From positions 1-64,000 of the forward strand of contig QCJK01000006.1 in NCBI GenBank assembly GCA_003216075.1: a stretch of DNA of 64,000 bases, given 5' to 3'. Positions 19,903-28,964 of this stretch are shown piece after piece. The stretch comes from Prochlorococcus sp. AG-409-B05. Lineage in GTDB: Bacteria; Cyanobacteriota; Cyanobacteriia; PCC-6307; Cyanobiaceae. The notes below the pieces were generated by a model. It saw only the letters and a program-made list of their open reading frames with translations, did no database searches and had not been told where the DNA came from. Numbering within the stretch: the first letter of the stretch is position 1; each line of letters begins with the position of its first letter. The position numbers were made by a program, and so were the translations under genes.

Positions 19903-20044
19903 CGGCAAATAAGGTTTGTTCTGGGAGTGGCATTAAGGAGCATTCAATTGAAGGGAGCTCAAAGAGGTCTGCATATGCCAGGCAAGCTTCTTTGTCTCTG
20001 CATACATATCGCAGGATCCCGTCATTGTCATACAACCCGTACAA
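19853..20044 (-). CDS. Tiny conserved protein of unknown function (63 aa)
   Basis: A 63-aa reading frame beginning MYGLYDNDGILRYVCRDKEAC, a pattern I recall from small picocyanobacterial proteins of unknown function. It contains several aromatic and acidic residues (YADLFELP) and a basic tail (RKKKNR). The start would be TTG at 20044, directly at the conserved beginning. It overlaps the PedR-like gene tail-to-tail by 50 bases. Support is the recalled family pattern and the lack of another gene in 19903-20129. Confidence 0.6.
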   Translation of the reverse strand: MYGLYDNDGILRYVCRDKEACLAYADLFELPSIECSLMPLPEQTLFAVKGQNRKKKNRAMNNN

Positions 20045-20129
20045 AACAGCCTCTCTGCAGCGTTTGCTGCTTGATTGGCCAGCGCAATGCTGACGAGAAT
20101 ATAAAAATATTCTAAAGGAACAAGGGGCG

Positions 20130-20633
20130 TTATGGACGCTCCTGGTGATTTAAACGTTTTTCAATTGGCCAGTCGGCAATAGAAGTAACTGCTAATGCAG
20201 CATTGCTCCAATGATATTTTCCGGTAATCTCTTCAACACACCAAGAGGGCTTGCTGATCACTTCTCGTTTGTTTGATAGTTCTACCTCTGCGATTACCAA
20301 GGGAATATTTTTTGCTTCGAAGCAGTCGACTACCCATGATCCACCAGGCAGCTTCAATTGGTAGCGAGTTTTGAGGATTTTATAAGGGGTTAACTTCAAG
20401 ATTGATTGAGCCTCTTTTATTGGGATTGCATATTCAAATTCATGATTTTCAATTGCATTCTTTGGCGATTTTATTGTGATCCATGATTTATTTTGCCCCT
20501 GAATTCTCACTCTTACGGTCCAACCCCCAATATTACTTGTGAGATATCCTTGCTGTAAATATTCAGATTTTTGTATAAATTCTTGCCATTGGTCCCCTTG
20601 CACTAAGTATCGTCTTTCGATTTCCAGACCCAT
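20130..20633 (-). CDS. CYTH-domain protein (triphosphate tunnel metalloenzyme)
   Basis: A 167-aa CYTH-family protein. The signature ExExR sits at the N-terminus (EIERRYLV, residues 4-11), followed by RVRIQG, ITIKSP, FEYAIP, KTRYQL and VDCFE strands that form the tunnel. Family members hydrolyse tripolyphosphate or thiamine triphosphate or act as class IV adenylate cyclase; the small bacterial ones are mostly triphosphatases, and I favour that. It follows nadK by 5 bases on the same strand. Confidence 0.85.
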   Translation of the reverse strand: MGLEIERRYLVQGDQWQEFIQKSEYLQQGYLTSNIGGWTVRVRIQGQNKSWITIKSPKNAIENHEFEYAIPIKEAQSILKLTPYKILKTRYQLKLPGGSWVVDCFEAKNIPLVIAEVELSNKREVISKPSWCVEEITGKYHWSNAALAVTSIADWPIEKRLNHQERP

Positions 20634-20638
20634 CTGCT

Positions 20639-21550
20639 CTAGTTTTTAGTTGTTTGATCATTTATTAAACTGCCAGCCCAATGAAGTTTTTTTGTTAGTG
20701 TTGTGAAATAAGAGGCAGTGTTATTTAGTACAACCATTAATGCGTAGTGATGACACCTTCGAATGATACAACTGTCTTTTGGAGAGAGTAAAACTTCACT
20801 TGTGCCATCTTTCCATAGCTTGACTTTTCTATTCTCATCTCCTAGAGGTTTGACAACAAGTTCTGATGTAGGAGGGACAACTACAGGCCGACTGGATAAA
20901 CTCATTGGGCAAATGGCGCTTACGACTATTGCATCAATGCTGGGGTGGAGTATTGGACCTCCTGTCGCCATTGCATATGCTGTAGAGCCTGTTGGAGTAG
21001 CGAGAATTAAACCATCGCCTCTATATAGATCAACTATTTCATTGTCTATTGATAGTTGCAGGTTACATGTTGGTGAAAGCTCATCATCATCTGCCTTGAA
21101 ATAGAAGTCATTTAAAGCAAAACAAATATCATTCTGCCTTGGTTGTGAAGCCGAGCCAATATTACAAGTTGCTTGCAACATCATTCGATTTTGAATTGAA
21201 AAATTGCCTTGTAAAATTAGTTGCCATAGATTCTTATTATTTAGTTCTTTTTTGTCATGAGTTAGGAAGCCTAAATTTCCACCTACATTAAAACTTAAGA
21301 GCGGGATTTTGTATACTGAAAGGTTTCTTGCTACACCTAAGACAGTCCCGTCGCCTCCAAGAACTACAGCAAGATCTGGTAGTTTTGCTTGAGATTTTAT
21401 TAGGTCTGGAAATGGATTTACCCCTGGCCCACTAATGACATAGATTGCTTTTATCCCTAGAGACTGAAGCGCTATAAAGCAATTTTGTGCTTGCTCTCTT
21501 GCTTCTTTGCTATTTTTCTTATAAATCAACCAGACCAGGTGAAGGTCCAT
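20639..21550 (-). CDS. nadK: NAD kinase
   Basis: NAD kinase phosphorylates NAD to NADP. The catalytic GGDGT motif is at residues 65-69 (VVLGGDGTVLG), and LATPTGSTAYAMATGGPILHP with CPMSLSSRPVVV follow in the C-terminal domain. Length 303 aa is normal for cyanobacterial NadK. It follows ndhE by 12 bases in the ndhA-I-G-E run, so an NADP-producing enzyme is probably expressed with the NDH-1 core. Confidence 0.94.
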   Translation of the reverse strand: MDLHLVWLIYKKNSKEAREQAQNCFIALQSLGIKAIYVISGPGVNPFPDLIKSQAKLPDLAVVLGGDGTVLGVARNLSVYKIPLLSFNVGGNLGFLTHDKKELNNKNLWQLILQGNFSIQNRMMLQATCNIGSASQPRQNDICFALNDFYFKADDDELSPTCNLQLSIDNEIVDLYRGDGLILATPTGSTAYAMATGGPILHPSIDAIVVSAICPMSLSSRPVVVPPTSELVVKPLGDENRKVKLWKDGTSEVLLSPKDSCIIRRCHHYALMVVLNNTASYFTTLTKKLHWAGSLINDQTTKN

Positions 21551-21562
21551 ATTTAATACTCT

Positions 21563-21892
21563 CTACCAGCGTAGTAAGTTGAAGCTTTCCATGTCGACTG
21601 TCACCCGATTTCGATATATAGAGAGAAGAATTGCTAGGCCAACTGCTGCCTCTGCTGCGGCAACTGTTATTACAAATACAGTAAAAACTTGTCCCCTAAT
21701 TAATTCACCATCAAGGTATGCTGAGAATGCCATTAGATTTATATTCACTGCATTCAACATTAATTCAATGCTCATCAATACTCGAACTGCATTTCGACTA
21801 TTGATTAAGCCCCAGACTCCAATACAAAAGAGAAGGGATGCAAGTATTAGATAGGCTTGCAGTGGAACTTGTTCTATAGGAGAATTGAACAT
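21563..21892 (-). CDS. ndhE: NAD(P)H-quinone oxidoreductase subunit 4L
   Basis: NdhE (NuoK homologue) is a small NDH-1 membrane subunit with three transmembrane segments (about residues 12-28, 36-58, 66-92 of 109 aa). The glutamates of the proton path are visible in [15 protein letters not shown] and [11 protein letters not shown]. It follows ndhG by 42 bases in the conserved ndhAIGE order. Confidence 0.95.
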   Translation of the reverse strand: MFNSPIEQVPLQAYLILASLLFCIGVWGLINSRNAVRVLMSIELMLNAVNINLMAFSAYLDGELIRGQVFTVFVITVAAAEAAVGLAILLSIYRNRVTVDMESFNLLRW

Positions 21893-21934
21893 TAGAGTGT
21901 CAGTATAAAAAGCTAGAAGACTAAAGTGATAAAT

Positions 21935-22540
21935 TCATGAAGATGAATTCTTGTCTATTAAAAGAGGTGACGTTGCCTTTTCAATTAATCCTTGATTGAC
22001 TTCTTTGCCAGTGCCAACATCAGTGATAAGAACATCTCTACGGGCTAATACGATGGCTCCTATCATTGCCATTAAAAGTAGAACTGATGCGAGTTCAAAT
22101 GGTAAGAGGTAATCAGTAAACAAGTGCTCACCAATTCTTTCTGTTGCAAGTTCTCCGATTGAAGTTGGCCCAGGTAGCGACCAAGGAGTAGTTAGATCAA
22201 CTCTGATTAACAAAGCCAAAAGGCCAGCACAAACCCCTGCTGAAATTATTTTTCTTAATTGTAATCCTTTGATTGGCTTTGGATCTTCGCGTTTATTGAC
22301 AAGCATTATCGCGAAGAGAATGAGGACATTGACTGCACCTACATAAACTAAGATTTGAGCAGCTGCTACAAAGCTTGCATTGAGAAGTAGATAAAGACCA
22401 GCTATTGCCATAAATACTCCTCCTAATAGGAAGGCTGAGTAAACAATATTTTCTAGGAAAACTATTCCTATACCTCCTGCGATTATGACAACACTAAGTA
22501 TCAAAAAACAAATCAACTCTGTTGAGGCAGCGATAGTCAT
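21935..22540 (-). CDS. ndhG: NAD(P)H-quinone oxidoreductase subunit 6
   Basis: NdhG (NuoJ homologue), 201 aa, with five hydrophobic segments and the family stretch ILVYVGAVNVLILFAIMLVN (around residues 63-82), the pi-bulge helix of complex I. The hydrophilic C-terminal tail (from about residue 170) is typical of the cyanobacterial protein. Its start is 2 bases from the ndhI stop, indicating tight coupling. Confidence 0.95.
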   Translation of the reverse strand: MTIAASTELICFLILSVVIIAGGIGIVFLENIVYSAFLLGGVFMAIAGLYLLLNASFVAAAQILVYVGAVNVLILFAIMLVNKREDPKPIKGLQLRKIISAGVCAGLLALLIRVDLTTPWSLPGPTSIGELATERIGEHLFTDYLLPFELASVLLLMAMIGAIVLARRDVLITDVGTGKEVNQGLIEKATSPLLIDKNSSS

Positions 22541-22542
22541 TA

Positions 22543-23157
22543 TTATTTCTCGATTGTATTATTGTTTTTTGAATTTTTTTGGAGTAATTCAAGTACCTCA
22601 GATGGGAGTTGGCCTGTTCTGGTTTGAGTAGAAGGAACATCATGTGGATCCATTACACCTTTTGGTAGATATCCAAGCTCTCTAAGAGGTTTGATTGACG
22701 GGTCTGTTGTGACGCTAGTTGGTAGTCGCCCTAGCGCAACGTTGTCGTAGTTAAGACTGTGCCTGTCAAAAGTTGCAAGCTCATATTCCTCTGTCATTGA
22801 AAGGCAATTGGTAGGACAGTATTCGACACAATTTCCGCAGAAAATACAGACCCCGAAATCAATAGAGTAGTTCCGTAACTCTTTCTTTTTAGCTTCTTTA
22901 TTCATTACCCAGTCGACAACTGGAAGATTGATAGGGCAAACCCTTACGCAAACCTCACAAGCAATGCACTTGTCAAATTCATAGTGGATTCTTCCTCGGT
23001 ATCTTTCTGACGGAATTAGCTTTTCATATGGATATTGGACTGTGATTGGACTACGTCCCATGTGGTCAAAGGTCACTGAAAGACCTTGGGCCAAGTATTT
23101 GGCCGCGTTTAACGCATCCTGCGTGTAGTGAGAAATTTTCTTGAGGAACCCGAACAT
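22543..23157 (-). CDS. ndhI: NAD(P)H-quinone oxidoreductase subunit I (2x4Fe-4S)
   Basis: NdhI carries electrons through two [4Fe-4S] clusters in the peripheral arm of NDH-1. Both CxxCxxCxxxCP motifs are intact: [12 protein letters not shown] (residues 64-75) and [12 protein letters not shown] (104-115). Length 204 aa is normal. It sits between ndhA and ndhG. Confidence 0.96.
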   Translation of the reverse strand: MFGFLKKISHYTQDALNAAKYLAQGLSVTFDHMGRSPITVQYPYEKLIPSERYRGRIHYEFDKCIACEVCVRVCPINLPVVDWVMNKEAKKKELRNYSIDFGVCIFCGNCVEYCPTNCLSMTEEYELATFDRHSLNYDNVALGRLPTSVTTDPSIKPLRELGYLPKGVMDPHDVPSTQTRTGQLPSEVLELLQKNSKNNNTIEK

Positions 23158-23253
23158 TTGAACGGTTTACCTTTGGTTTGAGGGACCTTGGATAAATCTT
23201 ACAAGTTTTTTAGCTCATTAGGTCTAATTATCTATTTGAGTTTGAAAGTGTTG

Positions 23254-24408
23254 TTATCCACCAAATGCTGTAGGGAATGCAAGTTTCAGCCCTGCAGTAA
23301 AAAGTAAATTAACTAATGAGATGGGTAGTAGAAATTTCCATCCAAGGTCAAGTAATTGGTCAATGCGAATTCTTGGTGTAGTCCATCGTAGTAGTATAGC
23401 CAGAAAAACTAGCAAATAAGCTTTTAATATTGTCATTACAATGCCTACAGCCCCGATTATTAGTTGAATTAAAGGAGCATTAATTGATAGTCCAGTTAAT
23501 TGAGCCAGCCATTCAATAGGTATCGGAAATCCCCAGCCACCTAAATAAAGTACAGATACCAATAATGCAGATAGGATAAGGTTGATATAACTACCTAAAT
23601 AAAAGAGAGCAAATTTCATGCCCGCGTATTCAGTTTGATAGCCTGCGACTAATTCTTCTTCTGCTTCAGGAAGATCAAAAGGAAGTCTTTCACATTCTGC
23701 AAGTGCACATATCCAAAATATCAAGAAACCAACAGGTTGTCGCCAAATATTCCAACTAAGTAAACCAGCACTATTTTGTTGATTGACAATATCTACAGTG
23801 CTTAAAGAATTACTCATCATCACTATTGCAAGTACAGATAATGCCAAGGGTATTTCGTAACTTATTGATTGTGCAGCAGCCCTTAAACCCCCTAATAAAG
23901 AGTATTTATTGTTTGAGGCATATCCGCTCATTAATAGACCAATAGGTTGAATACTACTTAGTGAGATCCATAAAAAGATTCCAACTCCTACATTGCTGAT
24001 TAATAAATTTTGTCCAAATGGCACTATGAGCCAAGAGAGAATAACTGGAACAAGGACTAAAACTGGCCCAAGGGTGAATAGCAAGTTATCTGCTCTTGCA
24101 GGAATGATGTCTTCCTTGACAAGTAATTTCAGGCCATCTGCCATTGGTTGCAGCACACCAAGGGCTCCTGCATATTCAGGCCCAATTCGTTGTTGAGCAG
24201 CTGCAGACACTTTTCTTTCTAGCCAAACAGTTACAAGGACTCCTATTAATGCAGCTGTAAGCACAAGCAGCATGGGCAGAGGCAGCCAAAGAATATGCGC
24301 AAATTGACTTGAAAGTCCTAATCCTTTCATCGCTTCTGTGAAGCTAAATTCCAAATCGAGTCCAGGATTAATCAAGGCTAGGAAGATTGGTTCAGAAATA
24401 TTTTCCAT
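23254..24408 (-). CDS. ndhA: NAD(P)H-quinone oxidoreductase subunit 1
   Basis: NdhA (NuoH homologue), 384 aa with about eight membrane segments, forms the quinone-binding heel of NDH-1. The quinone-site loops are visible: [21 protein letters not shown] after the first helix and [33 protein letters not shown] in the middle (segments quoted in part). It follows gltA by 24 bases and precedes ndhI by 96 bases. Confidence 0.96.
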   Translation of the reverse strand: MENISEPIFLALINPGLDLEFSFTEAMKGLGLSSQFAHILWLPLPMLLVLTAALIGVLVTVWLERKVSAAAQQRIGPEYAGALGVLQPMADGLKLLVKEDIIPARADNLLFTLGPVLVLVPVILSWLIVPFGQNLLISNVGVGIFLWISLSSIQPIGLLMSGYASNNKYSLLGGLRAAAQSISYEIPLALSVLAIVMMSNSLSTVDIVNQQNSAGLLSWNIWRQPVGFLIFWICALAECERLPFDLPEAEEELVAGYQTEYAGMKFALFYLGSYINLILSALLVSVLYLGGWGFPIPIEWLAQLTGLSINAPLIQLIIGAVGIVMTILKAYLLVFLAILLRWTTPRIRIDQLLDLGWKFLLPISLVNLLFTAGLKLAFPTAFGG

Positions 24409-24432
24409 CAGTTTGATCTAGATGTTTGCAAC

Positions 24433-25578
24433 TTAGATGTCTATGGCCAGTTTGCGTTCATCTGAGGGAATCCATTTTCTGGATTGCATACCTGTATAAA
24501 TTTGAGAAGGTCGAAAAATTCGATTGGCGCCAAGCTGCTCTTTCCAATGGGCAAGCCAACCAGCCACTCTTGAAATAGCAAAGATTGGAGTAAAAAGATC
24601 TCTCGCGATCCCCAATTTTCGATAAACCAAGCCAGAGTAAAAGTCAACATTTGGATATATCCCTTTTGAACTTAGTCGCTTGGCGGCTTCTTTTTCTAGT
24701 GCTTTTGCTACGTCATACATCTCATCTTTGCCAAATCTTGCAAAAAGTTCTTCGGCAAGCTCTTGCAGTAGTGATGCACGAGGATCTTTGACTCTGTATT
24801 CACGATGGCCAAAGCCCATGATTTTTTGTTTTTTAGAAATGGCATTGTCAAGATAAGCTCCTGATTTTTCAGGACTTCCAATCTCTTCGAGCATTGCCAG
24901 AACATCTTCATTGGCTCCACCATGTAAAGGTCCTGCAAGGGTCCCTACGGCAGATGCAACTACTGCATAAGGATCAGTAAGAGTGCTTGCAGTGACTCTT
25001 GCACTGAATGTGCTGGCATTCAGACTATGTTCTGCATGCAAAATCAGACATCGATCTAAGATCCTTGCAGCCAATGGATCAGGTTCACGTTCTGTGAGCA
25101 TGTATAAAAAATTTGCTGAGTAAGCAAGATCATCGCGGGGTTGAATTGGATCTTGTCCTTTTCTAATTAACTGAAAAGCTGCAACCATTGTTGGAATTTT
25201 CGCAATCAGCCTTACTACAGCGTCAAAAACGTATTGAGGATCATCAATTGCGCGTCTGGAATAGAAAAGCCCTAGAGATGCTGCGCTTGCTTGTAATGCG
25301 TCCATAGGGTGACCAGTTGCGGGAAAGCATTTCATCATGTCTCTTACCCGAAAGCTCATTCTTCGGTGCATTTGCACTTCTGCTTCAAACTCTTTGAGTT
25401 GTTGAGGACTTGGTAATTCTCCCCAAATAAGTAGATAAGTTGTCTCTAGAAAGCTGCTGTGACTAGTTAAATCTGCAATGGGGTAGCCCCTATAGGTGAG
25501 GAGGCCTTGGTCACCATCAATATCACAAATCGAGGAATGAGCTACTGGTACTCCTTCAAGTCCTGGACGCAAAATCAT
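24433..25578 (-). CDS. gltA: Citrate synthase
   Basis: Citrate synthase condenses oxaloacetate and acetyl-CoA, here mainly feeding 2-oxoglutarate for nitrogen assimilation. The catalytic histidines are visible in LHAEHSLNAST and MGFGHREYRVKDPRA, with GPLHGGANEDVL between. ATG 25578 starts directly at the family N-terminus (MILRPGLEGVP) and gives 381 aa, the usual size. The frame continues upstream to a TTG at 25647 (23 more residues), which I consider less likely. It precedes the ndhAIGE run. Confidence 0.94.
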   Translation of the reverse strand: MILRPGLEGVPVAHSSICDIDGDQGLLTYRGYPIADLTSHSSFLETTYLLIWGELPSPQQLKEFEAEVQMHRRMSFRVRDMMKCFPATGHPMDALQASAASLGLFYSRRAIDDPQYVFDAVVRLIAKIPTMVAAFQLIRKGQDPIQPRDDLAYSANFLYMLTEREPDPLAARILDRCLILHAEHSLNASTFSARVTASTLTDPYAVVASAVGTLAGPLHGGANEDVLAMLEEIGSPEKSGAYLDNAISKKQKIMGFGHREYRVKDPRASLLQELAEELFARFGKDEMYDVAKALEKEAAKRLSSKGIYPNVDFYSGLVYRKLGIARDLFTPIFAISRVAGWLAHWKEQLGANRIFRPSQIYTGMQSRKWIPSDERKLAIDI

Positions 25579-25829
25579 GTCATTGCGTTTGCTTTGGTTG
25601 CTTATGGCAGGATCTTTGTTCACCGAATTTTCAAAAGCGATTAGCAAACGAAATGGAATTTAAAATTCTCATATACTTGAGCTTAGGCAATAGGTGCTTC
25701 CTGTTTAAAGAGGTTGTTTGATGACTAGAGTTATTTGAACTCAAATTATAAGCTCATAGAAATCATTTGGTCATAGTTTTGGATGACTGTGGATATTGAT
25801 TTTTTTGTTGGCATGGTTTCTTTGTGAAA

Positions 25830-27440
25830 TCAGTCCACAAACCTTAAGTTTGCTTTGAGACGAAGTAATGAGTGGTCTATATCCTCGTCAGGACCAATCC
25901 CAAGGTCTAGAGCATGTATGTGTTGCTTGAAAGCTCCTCCTGTAACTGTCTGAGTTAGGCGCCAAGGAGTCCATCTTTCAAGAAGTTCTTGAGCGGAATT
26001 TGCTCCAAGAGAAAAAATTTCTGCTAAAAGGTCTCCATTTTGCTTTTGCAATTCATTTATTTCAAGGCTGCTTTCCAGTAATAGATTTGGTTCTCGCCTA
26101 TCTTGAAGGGCATGTAGATTATTACTCCACCAATTATGATTTGCTTCTTCTGAGAGAATTATACCTAATTCATTATCTATGGAATGATCATTCTTTATGG
26201 TTTTGACTATTAATTTTGACCATACTTTTATATTTTGATCGTCAATCAATAGATTTGTTATCAAAAAATTGTCTTTTTGAAGTACTTCATTTATTTTGGA
26301 AAGAGAAGGTTGATCTTTTTGTGTACCCAGAACCCACTCTTTAGGTTCGTATAACAATATTAAGACCTCTTTACTTGACTGGAATATTGTATTCAATGGA
26401 GTTGAATTTAATAAAATCATTTTCTTTTTAATTTCCGGGCCTAATAGTTGAGATAAAGGATCGTCACTCTTCTCTGAAATTAATAGACTTGGCTTACGTA
26501 AAAGTAGAACATCGTTGCCTACAGTATTAGAATCATCCAATAGAGAAGTTGCATAATTGCTTTCTTCAATGTAGTTATTGAGAGCATGATTAAATCTAAT
26601 AAGCCCTTCTAGTGAAAGTTTTGATGCTTGAGGCTTTAATGCAGCTACGATCCCATTTAGATCTTTTCTTTGAGTAAATTTTAAAGGCATCCCTAGCCAT
26701 GTATGAAGCATGGACGGAGATCCTATTATGAGCGCTATTCCTGTATTAAGTGTTTTAATATCTTGATTAAGTTTTTGGTCGTTGAACTGGTTCTGATCAT
26801 TAATTTGTGAAATATCTAATGCGTATTTAAGCACTTCTTTATTGGACCCAATTAAAATAAGATCATCATCAATTAATGCAGTTGCGAATGATGCTGAATC
26901 AGATGATAAGTTTGGATTGTTTGTGTATATTAAGTCAATCCCCCTATGATTAGAAGATTCTATATTTGCCCCTGCCAAACTTCGAGTTTGCCAAATACGT
27001 TGTAGGAATTGTTTGGCTCCATCCTTATCTCGGCTAGATAACCCTATTAACCATTCGACTTTTTCTGCTTCTGTTTGTGATTCTAAAATGGTAAAGGTGT
27101 TTTCTGAGCCTATCCATGTTGCAATTTCATTATTAAAGTCCAAGCCAGCCACGGCAAATATTCCATCTCTTAATTGCGCTGCAACTTTACGCATCGTTGC
27201 TTTATTTTTGGTTGGTAAAATAGTTGTAAAAATCTCTTCAAGACTATTGGGGTTGATTAGTAAATGTATGGAAAGAGAAGCTCTTTTTGGAACGAATTTG
27301 GCTGTTTTTGGTAACGACAGCTGCTGATTAGTTGAGTTGATCAAACTTTCTTGATGCAGGCTAAGCCAAACCCCGCCCGCACAAGCAAGTAAGACAAGCA
27401 AGGCAGTCACCATGGCCATAAGGAAGGAGGGAACCTTCAT
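25830..27440 (-). CDS. DUF3352-family membrane-anchored protein
   Basis: A 536-aa protein with one N-terminal hydrophobic segment (residues about 5-28) and a large, probably extracytoplasmic domain. It matches the pattern of the cyanobacterial DUF3352 family: repeated LLINPNSLEEI-like and LGMPLKF segments, FAVAGLDF, GGAFKQHIHALDLGIG near the C-terminus. No catalytic motif is recognisable. An AGGAGGG Shine-Dalgarno match is on the opposite sense of its start region and is not used. It stands alone between gltA and the divergent rhodanese gene. Confidence 0.75.
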   Translation of the reverse strand: MKVPSFLMAMVTALLVLLACAGGVWLSLHQESLINSTNQQLSLPKTAKFVPKRASLSIHLLINPNSLEEIFTTILPTKNKATMRKVAAQLRDGIFAVAGLDFNNEIATWIGSENTFTILESQTEAEKVEWLIGLSSRDKDGAKQFLQRIWQTRSLAGANIESSNHRGIDLIYTNNPNLSSDSASFATALIDDDLILIGSNKEVLKYALDISQINDQNQFNDQKLNQDIKTLNTGIALIIGSPSMLHTWLGMPLKFTQRKDLNGIVAALKPQASKLSLEGLIRFNHALNNYIEESNYATSLLDDSNTVGNDVLLLRKPSLLISEKSDDPLSQLLGPEIKKKMILLNSTPLNTIFQSSKEVLILLYEPKEWVLGTQKDQPSLSKINEVLQKDNFLITNLLIDDQNIKVWSKLIVKTIKNDHSIDNELGIILSEEANHNWWSNNLHALQDRREPNLLLESSLEINELQKQNGDLLAEIFSLGANSAQELLERWTPWRLTQTVTGGAFKQHIHALDLGIGPDEDIDHSLLRLKANLRFVD

Positions 27441-27522
27441 GAAGAAACTGGCGTTGCGAAACGGTTGATCATTTTTGTCTATTAACCTTTAGTTGGATAT
27501 CCATTCAGTTGAAAATAGAGAA

Positions 27523-27876
27523 ATGAATCAAACAAGTCCTAGCAAAATATCTTCAAGTGAACTTTCACGTTGGTTAGATAGTTCTTCAGTAAAACCAGTT
27601 TTGATAGATGTTCGTGAAGATAATGAGTTGTCTATAGCTCCTTTCTCATTTCCTGTTGTTCATTTGCCTTTAAGCAAGGCTTCAATCTGGATTGATGATC
27701 TGAGTAAGAAAGTGCCAACCAAGCAACCAGTGGTTGTGATTTGCCATTCGGGAATTAGAAGTTGGAATTTTGGAATTTGGCTATTAGAGCAAAGTTTGGG
27801 CTATGAAGTATGGAACCTTGAGGGGGGAATAGATAATTGGAGCTTAAATGTTGACCCCTCAATACCTAGATATTGA
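27523..27876 (+). CDS. Rhodanese-like sulfurtransferase
   Basis: A single-domain rhodanese of 117 aa. The sequence runs VLIDVRE (residues 27-32), HLPLS, then the active-site loop CHSGIRS with Cys74, and ends with VWNLEGGIDNW. The intact cysteine suggests a working sulfur carrier or thiosulfate sulfurtransferase; the partner is unknown. ATG 27523 is chosen over an in-frame TTG at 27493. The last codons lie in a 10-bp inverted repeat. Confidence 0.9.
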   Translation: MNQTSPSKISSSELSRWLDSSSVKPVLIDVREDNELSIAPFSFPVVHLPLSKASIWIDDLSKKVPTKQPVVVICHSGIRSWNFGIWLLEQSLGYEVWNLEGGIDNWSLNVDPSIPRY

Positions 27877-27880
27877 GGGG
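27855..27880. terminator. Inverted repeat spanning the rhodanese stop codon
   Basis: CCCCTCAATA (27855-27864) and TATTGAGGGG (27871-27880) are perfect 10-base complements around a 6-base loop. The stop TGA (27874-27876) is inside the right arm. The stem is GC-rich at its base but the following bases lack a T-run, so it may be a terminator, an mRNA 3' stabiliser, or both. Confidence 0.5.
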
Positions 27881-27953
27881 GCTAAAGAGTTCTTCACATT
27901 GCCATGAATGACTTGATAGCTGCTCGTAATATCTATCTACATCGCTAGTCCAA

Positions 27954-28955
27954 TTGGAGACGCTGCCATACCGACACCAACAGGTGCTTCGATCCACGGT
28001 TCATCATTACGTGGATACGATGGAGCCTGTAGGTAGTAAAACGTTAGTACAGCGTTTTGGGCTGAAAGCAAGTTCTTCCACTATTCGCTCTGCGATGGGT
28101 GCTCTTGAGCAGAAAGGCTTGCTGATCCAACCTCACACTTCGGCAGGAAGAGTTCCGAGTCCACAGGGTTATAGGCATTATGTTGATTGCCTGTTGCCTC
28201 CTCCGGGAACTCCTGTTCAACATTTAGAGAGCGAATTAACTAATTTGAGTCTCAGATGGGCGGCATTTGATGATTTGTTATGGCAGCTCGCTAGACGTCT
28301 GACTGATTTCACTGGATTAATGAGTCTAATTACTAAACCTGCAGGTCAGCGTCAAATGTTGCAGGAAGTACGGTTGGTGCAAAGTGGTGACAGGCTTTTA
28401 GTGATGCTTGTAGAGAATTCGAATCAAGCAACTCATCTCAATATTCGATGCCCTCCTGAGGCTGTTAGCGAGCTTGAAGCAATGGAAGAATGGATTTCTT
28501 ATCAATTAAATAATTCATCTCATGGAGTTTTGGATTGGTCTAGTTTGCCGTCTCACCTTCATTTGAGTGGGTCAGTGTTGAGAGAAGCTATTCAGAGTCA
28601 TGGTCAATCAACATTGACTCCTGAGAATGGTGCGATTTTTCATGGCCTGTCTCGTCTTGTTACCCAGCCAGAATTTAGCGATAGCAGTAGTTTTCGCCCC
28701 CTTTTGGAGTTGATGGATAGTCATCCATCTGCTGTTGTTCCAGTCGCTACAAATCAAGAGATGAATGGTGTTTGGATTGGCGCTGAACATCCACACACTG
28801 CTTTAGTAGATTGTTCTGTGGTACAGGCTTCATATAGAAGTTCAAGTGCAGGAGTAGGTCAAGTGGCTTTGGTTGGGCCTATGAGAATGGCCTATGCAAC
28901 AGCGATGGCATCAGTTCGAAGTGTCGCAAATCTTCTCGACAGATTGTTGTATTGA
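27954..28955 (+). CDS. hrcA: Heat-inducible transcription repressor HrcA
   Basis: HrcA represses groE/dnaK-type heat-shock genes by binding CIRCE elements. The N-terminal winged helix (LPYRHQQVLRSTVHHYVDTMEPVGSKTL, ASSSTIRSAMGALEQKGLLIQPHTSAGR, quoted in part) and the C-terminal VALVGPMRMAYATAMASVRSVANLL block are clear. Length 333 aa is normal. The start is TTG 27954, since an in-frame TAA at 27927 leaves no ATG. I saw no CIRCE sequence in the window, so its targets lie elsewhere. Confidence 0.9.
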   Translation: METLPYRHQQVLRSTVHHYVDTMEPVGSKTLVQRFGLKASSSTIRSAMGALEQKGLLIQPHTSAGRVPSPQGYRHYVDCLLPPPGTPVQHLESELTNLSLRWAAFDDLLWQLARRLTDFTGLMSLITKPAGQRQMLQEVRLVQSGDRLLVMLVENSNQATHLNIRCPPEAVSELEAMEEWISYQLNNSSHGVLDWSSLPSHLHLSGSVLREAIQSHGQSTLTPENGAIFHGLSRLVTQPEFSDSSSFRPLLELMDSHPSAVVPVATNQEMNGVWIGAEHPHTALVDCSVVQASYRSSSAGVGQVALVGPMRMAYATAMASVRSVANLLDRLLY

Positions 28956-28964
28956 TATTTGGAT

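Noticed and set aside
19927-20115. Plus-strand frame of 62 codons after the PedR-like gene
   Set aside because: It is opposite the better-supported 63-aa minus-strand gene and has an uneven composition.
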